From the NCBI GenBank assembly GCA_963790095.1, contig CAWBNO010000019.1, forward strand, positions 124,001 to 188,000: 64,000 nt of DNA, in the 5' to 3' direction. The notes beneath the pieces are model-generated. The model worked only from the letters and a program-made list of their open reading frames with translations. It searched no databases and had not been told where the DNA came from. The DNA comes from JAAXQD01 sp963790095 (GTDB lineage: Bacteria > Desulfobacterota > Desulfobacteria > Desulfobacterales > UBA11574). The position numbers were made by a program, and so were the translations under genes. Of the stretch, positions 26,174 to 35,456 are shown in pieces. Positions within the stretch are counted from its first letter, which is position 1. Every line of letters starts with the position of its first letter.

Positions 26174-26218
26174 TTGTATAAAAAATTTATATCTCATCTA
26201 TAGAAGCGTTAAAAAAAA

Positions 26219-26272
26219 CTAAACACTTATAATGTTTTTCCCAGTTTGTTTACGATCCATTAGGGTTCAACT
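26219..26272 (+). repeat. Solo end of the CCCAGTTTGTTTACGATC repeat
   Basis: ACTAAACACTTATAATG, then TTTTTCCCAGTTTGTTTACG and ATCCATTAGGGTTCAAC. It repeats the left end of the 26010 element 218 bases away and is matched again at 53911-53961. Its last 13 bases are the 3' end of the cyclase gene, including the stop codon. Confidence 0.65.
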
Positions 26273-27252
26273 CTGTAGGCGACAATCGGTCGGTCAATCC
26301 CCTTTACGGATACTGAAGGGAGGGTTTCAACGTTTATTTCCCCTGAAAGCTTTTGAAACGTCGCATCGCTGATGAGGATTTCACCGGCCTTTGCCATGAT
26401 TTGCAGCCGTGCGGCGATATTGACCGGCATTCCTATGGAGGTAAATTCTTTGATTCTCAATGACCCCAAAATGCCGGAAAATACCTTTCCTGTTGATATG
26501 CCGATGCCGATTTTCAGCCTCAATCCATTTTTTCCATATAGTTTTTCATCGATTTTTTTTGCACATCTCTGCATTTCCATGGCCGTTTCCACTGCACGGG
26601 TGGCATTGTCATCATCGGCGACCGGGGAGCCGAAAACCACCATAATACTGTCTCCAATATGTTTGTCCACGGTTCCGTTATACCGATACGCGATCTCACC
26701 CAGGGGCGTGAAATAGTCGTTGTTTAAAAAGTCGGCGATTTTGTTGGGTTGAACCTGCTGAGACATCCGGGTGAAATCGCGAATATCGGAAAAAAGAATC
26801 GAAGCTTCATGGTACGTCGGCTTCAGAACCCCCGACGATTTTTCGATCTTTTGATAAACCTGTTCGGACACAAACTGTTTGAGGCGCTTTCGAACATGGA
26901 TGGTGTGGATTTTTGCCCTGAGCTCCATATTGTCAAACGGTTTGGTTAGAAAACCGTCAATCCCGTCGTTGGTGGCCTGAATCGCCGCTTCCATGGTTGC
27001 GTATCCCGTAAGGACGATGCGGGTGATTTCAGGATTGATGGATCCAATGATAGAGAGGGTTTCGATACCGTCCAATCCTGGCATTTTGTAGTCGGAAATT
27101 ACCGTTGCAGTGTCAGAAATGTTCTCTTTTACAAAGGCAATCCCGGTTTCACCGTTTTCGGCGGTATGGGTTTTATACGGCTCATGTTTAAGGGCACGAA
27201 CCACCGAACGCCGGATGCCTTCTTCGTCATCGATGAAAAGCAGTTTGTCCAT
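26260..27252 (-). CDS. Response regulator with class III adenylate/guanylate cyclase domain
   Basis: 330 residues. An N-terminal receiver domain (about 1-120) has Asp-Asp-Glu, the phospho-acceptor Asp in Ser-Asp-Tyr-Lys-Met-Pro-Gly, the Thr-Gly-Tyr and Lys-Pro-Phe segments. A class III cyclase domain (about 155-330) contains Leu-Phe-Ser-Asp-Ile-Arg-Asp-Phe-Thr and Gly-Asp-Ser-Ile-Met-Val-Val-Phe-Gly. It should make cAMP or cGMP in response to a sensor kinase that is not encoded nearby. ATG 27252 follows GGGAG; the longer start at 27303 adds 17 residues without support. The orphan receiver setting hides the partner. Confidence 0.83.
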   Translation of the reverse strand: MDKLLFIDDEEGIRRSVVRALKHEPYKTHTAENGETGIAFVKENISDTATVISDYKMPGLDGIETLSIIGSINPEITRIVLTGYATMEAAIQATNDGIDGFLTKPFDNMELRAKIHTIHVRKRLKQFVSEQVYQKIEKSSGVLKPTYHEASILFSDIRDFTRMSQQVQPNKIADFLNNDYFTPLGEIAYRYNGTVDKHIGDSIMVVFGSPVADDDNATRAVETAMEMQRCAKKIDEKLYGKNGLRLKIGIGISTGKVFSGILGSLRIKEFTSIGMPVNIAARLQIMAKAGEILISDATFQKLSGEINVETLPSVSVKGIDRPIVAYRVEP

Positions 27253-27854
27253 GGCGGCTCCCTTGAACTCCAACCACTCCCCCCGTTGAATTTCAAAATT
27301 CAACCGGGCATATGCATTCCCTCTATGTCTGTTGCTGCGAAGTTTATTCCGTGATAGCGATCAATCTTTCTGTTCAGCCGGGACGGAAATCCCAGCCTGG
27401 GGACCTGGAAGGAGCTTCAACCTTTGAAAATTGATGGAATCCGATCTCGATCTCTGTAAATCAATTTTCGTGCCAAGTCTGAATTTGCTTTAAACCCATT
27501 GAACAGGTTGGGGCCGATTCAGCCCCACATGCTCGAAAATCTTTATTTTAAAGACGGTTACGGCGGTTAATATTCTGCATCTTGCTGATTGAAGGTTGGG
27601 TATTACATCGAACCATAAAATCCATACGAGCAGCATGCACAGAAAACGGTTCAACTGCGCACGTGTTTTTGTGCATTTTGCCGCCGGCCATGACCCCATA
27701 ACCCCACGTGCGTTAAGACCATCTTTAGAAATCAATGGTCGGTATGCCCCGGGGAAAAATAACAAATAGTGTCTTGATATATGGTGTATAAAAAGTTATA
27801 GAATGGAATTTTTAATTGTTGCCCATACATACAGAATCTTAGAGGGTTAAACTG
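27253..27854. other. Intergenic region between cyclase and lysS
   Basis: About 600 bases. A 91-codon minus-strand frame (27490-27765) has no ribosome site and an atypical composition, and I do not call it. The only supported signal is the lysS promoter near the right end. Confidence 0.4.
27774..27802 (+). promoter_or_regulatory. Promoter of the lysyl-tRNA synthetase gene
   Basis: TTGATA at 27774-27779, a 17-base spacer, TATAGA at 27797-27802. It lies 53 bases before the start codon. Confidence 0.6.
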
Positions 27855-29423
27855 ATGACGTCGCCGAATTATAAATCCTGGCCTTTCAAAGAGGCCGACA
27901 AGTTACGCAAACGATTTTCAAAATCTGAAAATATTCCCCTCCGGTTTGAAACCGGCTTTGGCCCCAGTGGGTTGCCCCATATCGGGACATTTGCCGAGAT
28001 CGCTCGAACGACCTGGATACGCCAAGCCTTTGAATTTTTAACCCAGCGGGAAACCCAACTCATCGCGTTTAGCGATGATATGGACGGTTTGAGAAAAGTG
28101 CCTTTAAATATGCCCCAACAGGAAATGTTGACTGAAAATTTGGGAAAGCCCCTATGTCGCATTCCTGATCCATTTGATGCGTGTGAAAGTTATAGCGCAT
28201 ATATGAACAAAAAATTGCGCGAATTTTTGGATAGTTATAAATTTGATTATGTGTTTCAAAGTTCATATGAAGCCTATACCCGGGGTGATTTTAACGAAGG
28301 TTTGGCGATTATCCTTCAAAAAGTCGAAGATATCAAAGGGATCATTCTCCCCACCATGGGTGAGGAAAAACGATCGAATTGGTCCCCGTTTTTCCCAATC
28401 TGCGAAAAATGCGAACGGATTTACAGCACCCGGGTGACCGGCTATGACGCTGAAAAAAATACCATCGACTACATCTGCGACCAGGAAGAAGGTTTGGTAA
28501 AAAGTTGCGGAAATAAAGGGACCATTTCCATCTTTAACGGCCATGTCAAAGTGGGCTGGAAAATAGACTGGGCATTGCGCTGGTACGCTTATGACATTGG
28601 ATATGAGATGTATGGAAAAGATCTGATCGAATCTGCAAAGCTTTCCGGTAAAATTGTCCGGTTAATGGGTAAACAGCCCCCCATCGGGTTGTTCTATGAA
28701 CTCTTTTTAGACGAAAAAGGTCGGAAGATTTCAAAAAGCGTCGGTAAAGGGTTAACCATAGAATCTTGGATGAGTTACGCGCCGTTAGAGTCTTTGTTGT
28801 ACTATATCTTTCAGAACCCAAAGCAAGCGAAACGGCTCTTTTGGGGGATTGTACCCAAGTCGGTGGATGAATACCTTACGGGTTTAAATAATTATGAACA
28901 ACTGGATGCCGAGAAGCAGCCGGATTCGACGATTTGGCACCTTTTCAATCAGGGTGCAGCGGTTCCCGATTATAGGACATCCATCAATTTTTCATTGATC
29001 AACAACCTCATTTCAGCGGTGGGTGCGGACGATATCGACTTAATATTAGACTATCTCAAACGCTATGATCCTTCGATGGATGAGTTCAGTGGGGTCATCG
29101 AAGATCTGGTAAAGAAGGCCATGAACTATTACCGGGATTTTATCTTGCCGAACAAGCAGTATCGCACCCCCACCGAAAAAGAAAAAGAGATGTTAAAGCG
29201 TCTTCGGGATGAACTCGAAAATTATGATGGCAATGATGAGAACGAAATTCAATCCATCCCGTTTTCGGTGGCTCGATTGTGTGATGAATCGCCGAAAAAC
29301 TTTTTTAAAACCTTTTATGAAGTGGTCTTTGGTCAAGAACGTGGACCTCGATTTGGAACCTTTGTTCAACTGGTGGGCAAGGAAAAAGCACTTTCATTGC
29401 TGGATACGGCCGCCGAGACCTGA
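27855..29423 (+). CDS. lysS: Lysyl-tRNA synthetase, class I
   Basis: 522 residues with class I synthetase signatures: Gly-Pro-Ser-Gly-Leu-Pro-His-Ile-Gly-Thr (the HIGH motif, about 36-45) and Lys-Ile-Ser-Lys-Ser (KMSKS, about 294-298). Zinc-binding cysteines (Cys-Glu-Lys-Cys and later Cys) lie between them. This is the archaeal-type class I LysRS, found in only some bacteria, rather than the usual class II enzyme. The C-terminal helical domain is present and the length is normal. AGAGGG lies upstream of the ATG. Whether a class II copy also exists cannot be seen here. Confidence 0.92.
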   Translation: MTSPNYKSWPFKEADKLRKRFSKSENIPLRFETGFGPSGLPHIGTFAEIARTTWIRQAFEFLTQRETQLIAFSDDMDGLRKVPLNMPQQEMLTENLGKPLCRIPDPFDACESYSAYMNKKLREFLDSYKFDYVFQSSYEAYTRGDFNEGLAIILQKVEDIKGIILPTMGEEKRSNWSPFFPICEKCERIYSTRVTGYDAEKNTIDYICDQEEGLVKSCGNKGTISIFNGHVKVGWKIDWALRWYAYDIGYEMYGKDLIESAKLSGKIVRLMGKQPPIGLFYELFLDEKGRKISKSVGKGLTIESWMSYAPLESLLYYIFQNPKQAKRLFWGIVPKSVDEYLTGLNNYEQLDAEKQPDSTIWHLFNQGAAVPDYRTSINFSLINNLISAVGADDIDLILDYLKRYDPSMDEFSGVIEDLVKKAMNYYRDFILPNKQYRTPTEKEKEMLKRLRDELENYDGNDENEIQSIPFSVARLCDESPKNFFKTFYEVVFGQERGPRFGTFVQLVGKEKALSLLDTAAET

Positions 29424-29450
29424 TTCTGACATCCACGGCCCCTTCTTCCC

Positions 29451-29479
29451 TTGACATACCCATTGTATTGGCTTAAAAA
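29451..29479 (+). promoter_or_regulatory. Candidate promoter for the GerMN/EF-G operon
   Basis: TTGACA at 29451-29456, 17-base spacer, TAAAAA at 29474-29479, about 34 bases upstream of the GerMN gene. Confidence 0.5.
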
Positions 29480-29512
29480 ACCTTGTCATTTTGTAAAAAA
29501 AGCTGATCCATC

Positions 29513-30082
29513 ATGATGAATAATAATCGTTTGTCCGATACGTGTTTTGCCGTTATTGCCGGCGTTGTCATCTGCACGGTTCTGGTGATGATGCCCTTTA
29601 AATCCTGGGGGTTGGATCAATTTGAGCAAAAACTAAAATTCGTTGAACCCCAAGATTTAGACACGTCTGTTGTCCATCTGTATTTTTCCGACAAAAAAAA
29701 TTCGTTTCTCATTGCAGAAGCGTGGAGTCTGGGTCATTCTGACAATCCGGCAGAATTTGGCAAAGTCATCGTCGAAGCCCTGGCAAACGGTCCCCGCACA
29801 GGACTTATGCGGACGCTTCCCGAAGGGACGACCCTTAATGCATGCTATGTTACCCGGGATGGAACTGCCTATGTCGATCTGTCGGACAAAATAAGCCAGT
29901 CCCAGCCCGGCGGAGTTAAATCCGAACTTTTTATTATTTATTCAATCGTAAATTCATTGATATTGAATATTCCTGAAATCGACCGTGTGAAGATCCTCAT
30001 CGGCGGACGTGACACCATGACCCTGGCCGGCCATATCGATCTTCGCTTTCCCTTTAAAGCCAACATGCTTCTGATACGATGA
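29513..30082 (+). CDS. GerMN-domain membrane-anchored protein
   Basis: 189 residues: an N-terminal membrane anchor (about 12-32) and one GerMN domain (about 55-185). The domain has the Val-His-Leu-Tyr-Phe-Ser start, a central Leu-Pro-Glu-Gly-Thr and Ala-Tyr-Val-Asp-Leu-Ser, and a late Val-x-Ile-Leu-Ile-Gly-Gly. The domain occurs in spore-germination GerM and in non-sporulating bacteria, where it probably binds cell-wall or outer-envelope ligands. Its last four bases overlap the EF-G start (ATGA), so the two genes are translationally coupled, an unusual pairing. Confidence 0.75.
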   Translation: MMNNNRLSDTCFAVIAGVVICTVLVMMPFKSWGLDQFEQKLKFVEPQDLDTSVVHLYFSDKKNSFLIAEAWSLGHSDNPAEFGKVIVEALANGPRTGLMRTLPEGTTLNACYVTRDGTAYVDLSDKISQSQPGGVKSELFIIYSIVNSLILNIPEIDRVKILIGGRDTMTLAGHIDLRFPFKANMLLIR

Positions 30083-32112
30083 AAAAAAAGAGCCGTATAA
30101 AAAATATAAGGAATATCGGCATTATCGCCCATATTGACGCCGGCAAGACCACCGTAACAGAGCGTATACTTTACTATACGGGACGCTCCCACAAAATCGG
30201 CGAAGTTCATGACGGTGAAGCGGTTATGGACTGGATGCCCGATGAACAGGAACGGGGCATTACCATTACCTCTGCCGTTACAACCTGCCACTGGAAGGAG
30301 AGCGTGGTCCAGATCATCGATACACCGGGACATGTCGATTTTACCATTGAGGTTGAACGTTCGTTGAGAGTCCTCGACGGTGCCATCGGCGTCTTCTGCG
30401 CCGTTGGCGGTGTAGAGCCCCAGTCGGAAACCGTATGGCGACAGGCGGACAAATATCGGGTTCCAAAGATGGCCTTTGTCAATAAGCTCGACCGGGTGGG
30501 GGCCGATTTCTTCGGCACCATCGAAATGATGAAAGAGAGACTGCATGCGAATCCGCTAATTTTACAACTCCCGGTGGGCTCGGAAGACGATTTTACCGGC
30601 ATCATCGATCTCATCAATATGAAACAGATTGTCTGGGAAGACGAGACCCTGGGCGCTACGTATACTGCGGAAGAAATTCCTCCGAGCTTGCTCGATTCCG
30701 CAACGGAATATCATGAAAAACTCATTGAAACCGTCGCTGAAGTCGATGATGATATCATGGAAGATTATTTGTCGGAAACACCGATTGCCCCGGAGAATCT
30801 GATGGCTGCCATACGAAGGGCTACCATAGATTTGAAGCTGGTTCCGGTTCTTTGCGGCAGTGCCCTGAGAAACAAGGGGATACAACCCCTCCTTGACGCC
30901 ATTGAGCTGTTTCTTCCGAGTCCTTTAGACATTCCCCCCATTAAAGGTGTACACCCGGAAACCGGAGAGCCGATTGTATGTAACCCCAAAGACACGGATC
31001 CCCTTGCGGCGCTCATATTCAAAGTCACCATGGTAGAAGGCCGTAAACTTTCCTATGTAAGAATTTACAGCGGGACCATGCACGCCAAATCCGATGCGTA
31101 TAATCCGACTCGGAAAATAAATGAAAAACTTTCCCGAATATTGAAGATGCACGCCAACAAGAGGGAGCGGATCGATACTGCAGGTGCCGGAAGTATTGTC
31201 GGGGTTGTCGGATTGAAGGAATCGACCACCGGCGAAACACTCTGCTCTGTGGATCATCCTGTTTTGCTGGAAAAAATGGAGTTTTTCGAGCCGGTCATCT
31301 CCGTGGCTGTGGAGCCCAAGACCCACGCGGATCAAGAAAAATTCGATCAAGTCCTGGAAAAATTCATGGCTGAAGACCCGACACTCAAGCTTAAAAAGGA
31401 TGAGGATACCGGACAGACCATTTTGTCCGGCATGGGAGAACTTCATCTCGAAGTTATCATCAGTCGCATGCAGCGTGAATTTAAAACCAATGTAAACGTT
31501 GGAAAACCCCAGGTTGTATACAGGGAAACCATTGAAAAAAAAGGGCAGGCATCTGCTGTATTCGACAAGGAAGTTGCGGGACAACGACACTTTGCCGAAG
31601 TAACCTTGAAACTGATACCGTTGGAGCGAGGTGTTGAAAAAAGGTTCCGGTCGGAAGTGGACAATGAAACCATACCGGATAGTTTTATTCCTGCCATCAA
31701 AGAAGGGGTGATGGAATCTTTGGAAAGCGGTCCGCTGATGGGCTATCCGGTTGTGGATGTCGAAGCGGTTCTCATGGGCGGGGCGTATAAAGAATCACTG
31801 AGCACGGAATTGGCGTATAAAGTCAGTGCATCCATGGCGTGCAAAACAGCCCTTGAAAACGGTGAACCCTTTCTCCTTGATCCGATTATGACTGTGGAAA
31901 TTTTTATTTCAGAAGCACTTGTGGGCGATGTTATCGGGGACCTTAATTCCCGCGGTGGAAAAATTGAATCCATTGAACACAAAATGGGGGCAAATGTTAT
32001 CAAAGCCATCGTTCCCCTGTCACGCATGTTCGGATACTCGACCTCATTACGATCGGCAACCCAAGGCAGAGGGACATTTACCATGCATTTCTCTCATTTT
32101 GACCGGTCTTGA
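30079..32112 (+). CDS. fusA: Elongation factor G
   Basis: 677 residues, a complete EF-G. The GTPase domain has Ala-His-Ile-Asp-Ala-Gly-Lys-Thr-Thr (P-loop), switch I Arg-Gly-Ile-Thr-Ile, Asp-Thr-Pro-Gly-His and Asn-Lys-Leu-Asp. Domains II to V follow, ending in the Ser-x-Thr-Gln-Gly-Arg-Gly region. It catalyses ribosomal translocation. The gene is not in the usual str operon (rpsL-rpsG-fusA-tuf) but behind a GerMN gene, so it may be a second paralogue. Confidence 0.9.
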   Translation: MKKKSRIKNIRNIGIIAHIDAGKTTVTERILYYTGRSHKIGEVHDGEAVMDWMPDEQERGITITSAVTTCHWKESVVQIIDTPGHVDFTIEVERSLRVLDGAIGVFCAVGGVEPQSETVWRQADKYRVPKMAFVNKLDRVGADFFGTIEMMKERLHANPLILQLPVGSEDDFTGIIDLINMKQIVWEDETLGATYTAEEIPPSLLDSATEYHEKLIETVAEVDDDIMEDYLSETPIAPENLMAAIRRATIDLKLVPVLCGSALRNKGIQPLLDAIELFLPSPLDIPPIKGVHPETGEPIVCNPKDTDPLAALIFKVTMVEGRKLSYVRIYSGTMHAKSDAYNPTRKINEKLSRILKMHANKRERIDTAGAGSIVGVVGLKESTTGETLCSVDHPVLLEKMEFFEPVISVAVEPKTHADQEKFDQVLEKFMAEDPTLKLKKDEDTGQTILSGMGELHLEVIISRMQREFKTNVNVGKPQVVYRETIEKKGQASAVFDKEVAGQRHFAEVTLKLIPLERGVEKRFRSEVDNETIPDSFIPAIKEGVMESLESGPLMGYPVVDVEAVLMGGAYKESLSTELAYKVSASMACKTALENGEPFLLDPIMTVEIFISEALVGDVIGDLNSRGGKIESIEHKMGANVIKAIVPLSRMFGYSTSLRSATQGRGTFTMHFSHFDRS

Positions 32113-32134
32113 CGGCAACCAATTTTAAAACCTC

Positions 32135-33550
32135 CTATTGCCCAGCTTTCGCTTTTTCTATCTGCTTTTCCTTGACGTCTTTCAACATCTTTTCAATAAC
32201 GTCCCTTTTGTTTGGATCCTCCATAAGCTCCAACGCCTTTTTCAGATGAAAAGCGGCATTTTTTAACTCCCCTTTTTTATCGTAATAAATCCCCAAATTA
32301 TAATGGGCATCATCGAGTTTTCCGAGCTTCCCATAGGTTTCACCCAGGAAATAAAAGACACGCGGGAAGTTGTATTTTTTTGCGATCAACGCTTCAAACG
32401 TGGCGGCTGCATCCACAAGCTGTCCGAGCTCTGCCTGGGTCCGTCCGAGATAAAAGAGAATTTCCGGATCAATGGAAGTAATGCTGGCGGCGCCTTCGAG
32501 AATGCGGGCTGCTTGCTCATATTGACCGTCGTTGAAATAGATGACGCCGAGATCTTTCAAGATATAAGGATCGAATGCTCTTTTGCCCAATGCGGCTCTA
32601 AGCTCCTCAACGGCACCTTTGTGATCGCCCTCCCTTTCCAGAACCAGGCCGTATCCGTAATGTGTCAACGGGTCGTCAGGGTTCTTTTCCACCGCCGATT
32701 TGAACTGTGTGAGTGCGGTGCTTTTATCCCCGTAAACAGCAACAAGACGTGTGTGAGCCCTTTCAAAATTATAAGGATCCATCGGTGCTGCCGTCATTTT
32801 ATTTTTCTCGAGCCAGGTGTCGATATAGGCCATCCGCTCTTCTGCACCGGGATGTGTCTGTAAATACGTTGGAATCTGCTTTGAATCGAACCACCGTTTG
32901 CTCCGGATTTTTTTGAGTACCTCCAGGAGTCCTTTGCCGTTATATCCCGCTTTTCTTTCCATGTGGAGGCCGATCTGGTCCGCCTGCCTTTCGTCTTCAC
33001 GGCTGTTTGCCAAAGCCATGGATTGACCGGCAGCCATAGATCCCATGGTGACGGCATTGGCTGCTGCTGCTCCCCCGGCGGCGCCAAGGAGCACACCGGC
33101 CACCATCCCGGCCAATGTGGCCATGTTTATTTTTCGCGCGCTTTCTATTTTCTGGGAAATATGACGGCACACCACATGGGCGATTTCATGGGACAAGATA
33201 CCTGCCAGTTCTTCTTCACTCTCCATGGCTTCAAAAAGTCCGCTGTTTATAAAAATATGGCCTCCCGGGATGGCAAATGCATTATAAACATCTTCTTTTA
33301 TGACATAAAAATGATAGGAAAACGGTTGGGGAGGAAGCACCGAGAGTATTTTGTTGCCGACGTCGTTGACATAGTTGGCGATAAGCGGGTCATCGATAAT
33401 CTCGAAGTGAGCTAAAACGACTTTTAAAAATTCCCGTGACAGCTCTTCTTCTTCTTGCAGGGTAATGCCGAAAGCGCTTTGAGACGAAAGGGTGCCCCCC
33501 ATGATCATGAGCGCAGCCCATAGCAAGGTCATTTTTTTGAAAAATTTCAT
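32135..33550 (-). CDS. M48 metalloprotease with TPR repeats (BepA-like)
   Basis: 471 residues. A signal peptide (about 1-28), then an M48 zinc protease domain with Ser-His-Glu-Ile-Ala-His and a downstream Glu in Glu-Asp-Glu-Arg-Gln-Ala-Asp. Several tetratricopeptide repeats follow (about 250-440), and the tail is Lys-rich. This is the BepA/YfgC layout, a periplasmic quality-control protease of outer-membrane assembly. ATG 33550 begins the signal peptide and follows GAGG; the longer frame start at 33598 is not supported. Divergent from parA. Confidence 0.85.
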   Translation of the reverse strand: MKFFKKMTLLWAALMIMGGTLSSQSAFGITLQEEEELSREFLKVVLAHFEIIDDPLIANYVNDVGNKILSVLPPQPFSYHFYVIKEDVYNAFAIPGGHIFINSGLFEAMESEEELAGILSHEIAHVVCRHISQKIESARKINMATLAGMVAGVLLGAAGGAAAANAVTMGSMAAGQSMALANSREDERQADQIGLHMERKAGYNGKGLLEVLKKIRSKRWFDSKQIPTYLQTHPGAEERMAYIDTWLEKNKMTAAPMDPYNFERAHTRLVAVYGDKSTALTQFKSAVEKNPDDPLTHYGYGLVLEREGDHKGAVEELRAALGKRAFDPYILKDLGVIYFNDGQYEQAARILEGAASITSIDPEILFYLGRTQAELGQLVDAAATFEALIAKKYNFPRVFYFLGETYGKLGKLDDAHYNLGIYYDKKGELKNAAFHLKKALELMEDPNKRDVIEKMLKDVKEKQIEKAKAGQ

Positions 33551-33640
33551 AGTTGCCTCGGCAGAAGAGACTCCATGTTCATCGATTCTTGAATTCAACC
33601 AAAAAACAAAACCAAAGGGTTTATTTTTTATACACTATTA

Positions 33641-33652
33641 TTGAATATTCAA
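33641..33652. promoter_or_regulatory. Palindrome between the M48 and parA genes
   Basis: TTGAATATTCAA is a perfect 12-base palindrome in the 172-base divergent gap, 70 bases before parA. It could be an operator for either gene. It does not match parS. Confidence 0.3.
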
Positions 33653-33722
33653 TGGTTAATAGTCAATTCATATCTGTATATGTCTTTTCAAACACCATAT
33701 TTTATGATAGAGTTTCGCCAAC

Positions 33723-34538
33723 ATGACAGATATCATATGCATAGCCAATCAAAAAGGCGGCGTGGGCAAAACGACCACCGCCATAAATTTGTCCGCCGCC
33801 TTTGCAGTGTCCGAAAAAAAAACGCTCCTTGTGGATTGCGATCCCCAGGGAAATGCAACCACCGGACTCGGCATCGACAAAAATCGTATTGACAGCTCAT
33901 TATACCACGGAATGATTGGAGAAGTCGATGCGAACAATCTCATTTTGGACAGCGAAATCGATACGCTGAAAATCATTCCGTCCCGGGTGGAGCTCATCGG
34001 TTTTGAAGTGGAAATGATGTCAAATCCCAACCGTGAAACGGTGTTAAAAGACCTTTTATTCCGGGTTAAACATTTATTTGACTACATTATCATCGACTGC
34101 CCCCCGTCTTTGAGCCTTCTGACCATCAATGCACTGACGGCGGCGGATTCCATACTGATTCCCCTTCAGTGTGAATTTTATGCACTGGAGGGTCTGGGGC
34201 AGCTTTTACAAACCATAAAACGTATCAAGCATAATTTGAATCCAAAACTTAAAATCGCAGGAATTCTCCTGACCATGTTTGATAAACGAACAAACTTATC
34301 CCACCAGGTGGCTGAAGATGCTCAAAAATACTTCAAGTACCTGGTATTCAAGACCATGATTCCCAGAAATGTCCGCTTGGGCGAAGCGCCGAGTTACGGA
34401 AAACCTATTTTGTTATATGATGCAACGTCTGCAGGGGCACAAAGTTACTTCAGCCTGGCCAAGGAGATACTGAGCAATTCTGGGAAGGTATCAAATCCGA
34501 TTCAACGTCCCAAGATGCACTCAAAGCTGGGCAACTAA
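33723..34538 (+). CDS. parA: Chromosome-partitioning ATPase ParA/Soj
   Basis: A 271-residue deviant Walker ATPase. The P-loop is Lys-Gly-Gly-Val-Gly-Lys-Thr-Thr (about 11-18), Walker A' is Asp-Cys-Asp-Pro-Gln-Gly-Asn, and Walker B is Ile-Ile-Asp-Cys-Pro-Pro. It moves the ParB-bound origin region by ATP-driven DNA binding. parB follows 15 bases downstream, as in chromosomal par operons. The plain ATG start begins immediately before the first beta strand. There is no N-terminal helix-turn-helix, so this is the chromosomal rather than the P1-plasmid type. Confidence 0.92.
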   Translation: MTDIICIANQKGGVGKTTTAINLSAAFAVSEKKTLLVDCDPQGNATTGLGIDKNRIDSSLYHGMIGEVDANNLILDSEIDTLKIIPSRVELIGFEVEMMSNPNRETVLKDLLFRVKHLFDYIIIDCPPSLSLLTINALTAADSILIPLQCEFYALEGLGQLLQTIKRIKHNLNPKLKIAGILLTMFDKRTNLSHQVAEDAQKYFKYLVFKTMIPRNVRLGEAPSYGKPILLYDATSAGAQSYFSLAKEILSNSGKVSNPIQRPKMHSKLGN

Positions 34539-34553
34539 CTTAATCGAATTAAA

Positions 34554-35456
34554 ATGAAAAAAGAAAAGAAAGAAAGAAACGCGGGGTTGACCTCAAAAAA
34601 ACCCAAAAAAATGGCCCTTGGAAGAGGTCTCGATGCCTTGCTGCCCGATATCAAACCCATGGAAGACTTTTCAGAAGGATATTTTGAGTGTGATATCGAG
34701 CAGATCCATCCAAATCGTTACCAGCCCCGCCTTCGGTTTCCAAACGATGAACTTGAGGAAATGTCCCTTTCCATTAAACAGCAAGGAATCATACAACCCC
34801 TTCTGGTGAGAAAGGATGATCATGGATACGAACTCGTAACCGGCGAAAGACGCTTGCGTGCCGCAAAAAAGGCCGGCCTGAAACAGGTGCCGGTTTTGAT
34901 CAAAAACCTTACCGATACAGATCTTCTGGAAATGTCCATTGTGGAAAATGTACAACGAGAAGATCTAAACCCCATCGAAGAAGCAGAAGCCTATCACCGT
35001 CTGATCACCGAATTCGGGCTTACCCAGGATCAGGCTGCGGTGCGTGTGGGGAAAAGCAGGTCTGCTGTCGCCAACCTATTAAGGCTTCGTCAGCTACCCG
35101 AGCAGATTAAAGCCAGCATAATGGATGGTGCCCTAAGCATGGGCCACGCACGGGCATTGCTGGGTGCTGCCACCTCGGCCCAGCAAAACGCCGTATGGCG
35201 GGTCGTTGTTTCCAAAAGGCTTTCGGTAAGGGAGACTGAAAGCCTGGTTAAACGGTTGAAAACAGAAGTAAAAAAGCCGAAACAACCCTCGCCCGATTCT
35301 GAACAAACATATTTTTCGAGTCTGAGCGACGATCTTTCGCGTCACTTCGGAACCAAGGTTCAGATTAAACGACGGGGACAAAAAGGTAAGGTTGAGATCG
35401 AATTTTACAGCAATGACGATCTCGATCATCTGCTCAGTCGATTGAAGCAGATATAA
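34554..35456 (+). CDS. parB: Chromosome-partitioning protein ParB
   Basis: 300 residues. A Lys-rich N-terminus includes the ParA-stimulating Leu-Gly-Arg-Gly-Leu-Asp-Ala-Leu-Leu motif (about 21-29). The ParB/Srx CTP-binding domain follows, with Asn-Arg-Tyr-Gln-Pro-Arg and the Thr-Gly-Glu-Arg-Arg-Leu-Arg-Ala-Ala box. A helix-turn-helix (about 150-215) with Met-Gly-His-Ala-Arg-Ala-Leu-Leu and a C-terminal dimerisation domain complete it. It loads on parS sites; no complete parS was seen in this window. Its stop overlaps the start of the next gene (TAATG). Confidence 0.92.
   Translation: MKKEKKERNAGLTSKKPKKMALGRGLDALLPDIKPMEDFSEGYFECDIEQIHPNRYQPRLRFPNDELEEMSLSIKQQGIIQPLLVRKDDHGYELVTGERRLRAAKKAGLKQVPVLIKNLTDTDLLEMSIVENVQREDLNPIEEAEAYHRLITEFGLTQDQAAVRVGKSRSAVANLLRLRQLPEQIKASIMDGALSMGHARALLGAATSAQQNAVWRVVVSKRLSVRETESLVKRLKTEVKKPKQPSPDSEQTYFSSLSDDLSRHFGTKVQIKRRGQKGKVEIEFYSNDDLDHLLSRLKQI

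Noticed and set aside
27490..27765. 91-codon minus-strand frame between the cyclase and lysS
   Set aside because: No ribosome site, no recognisable domain, and composition unlike the neighbouring genes.
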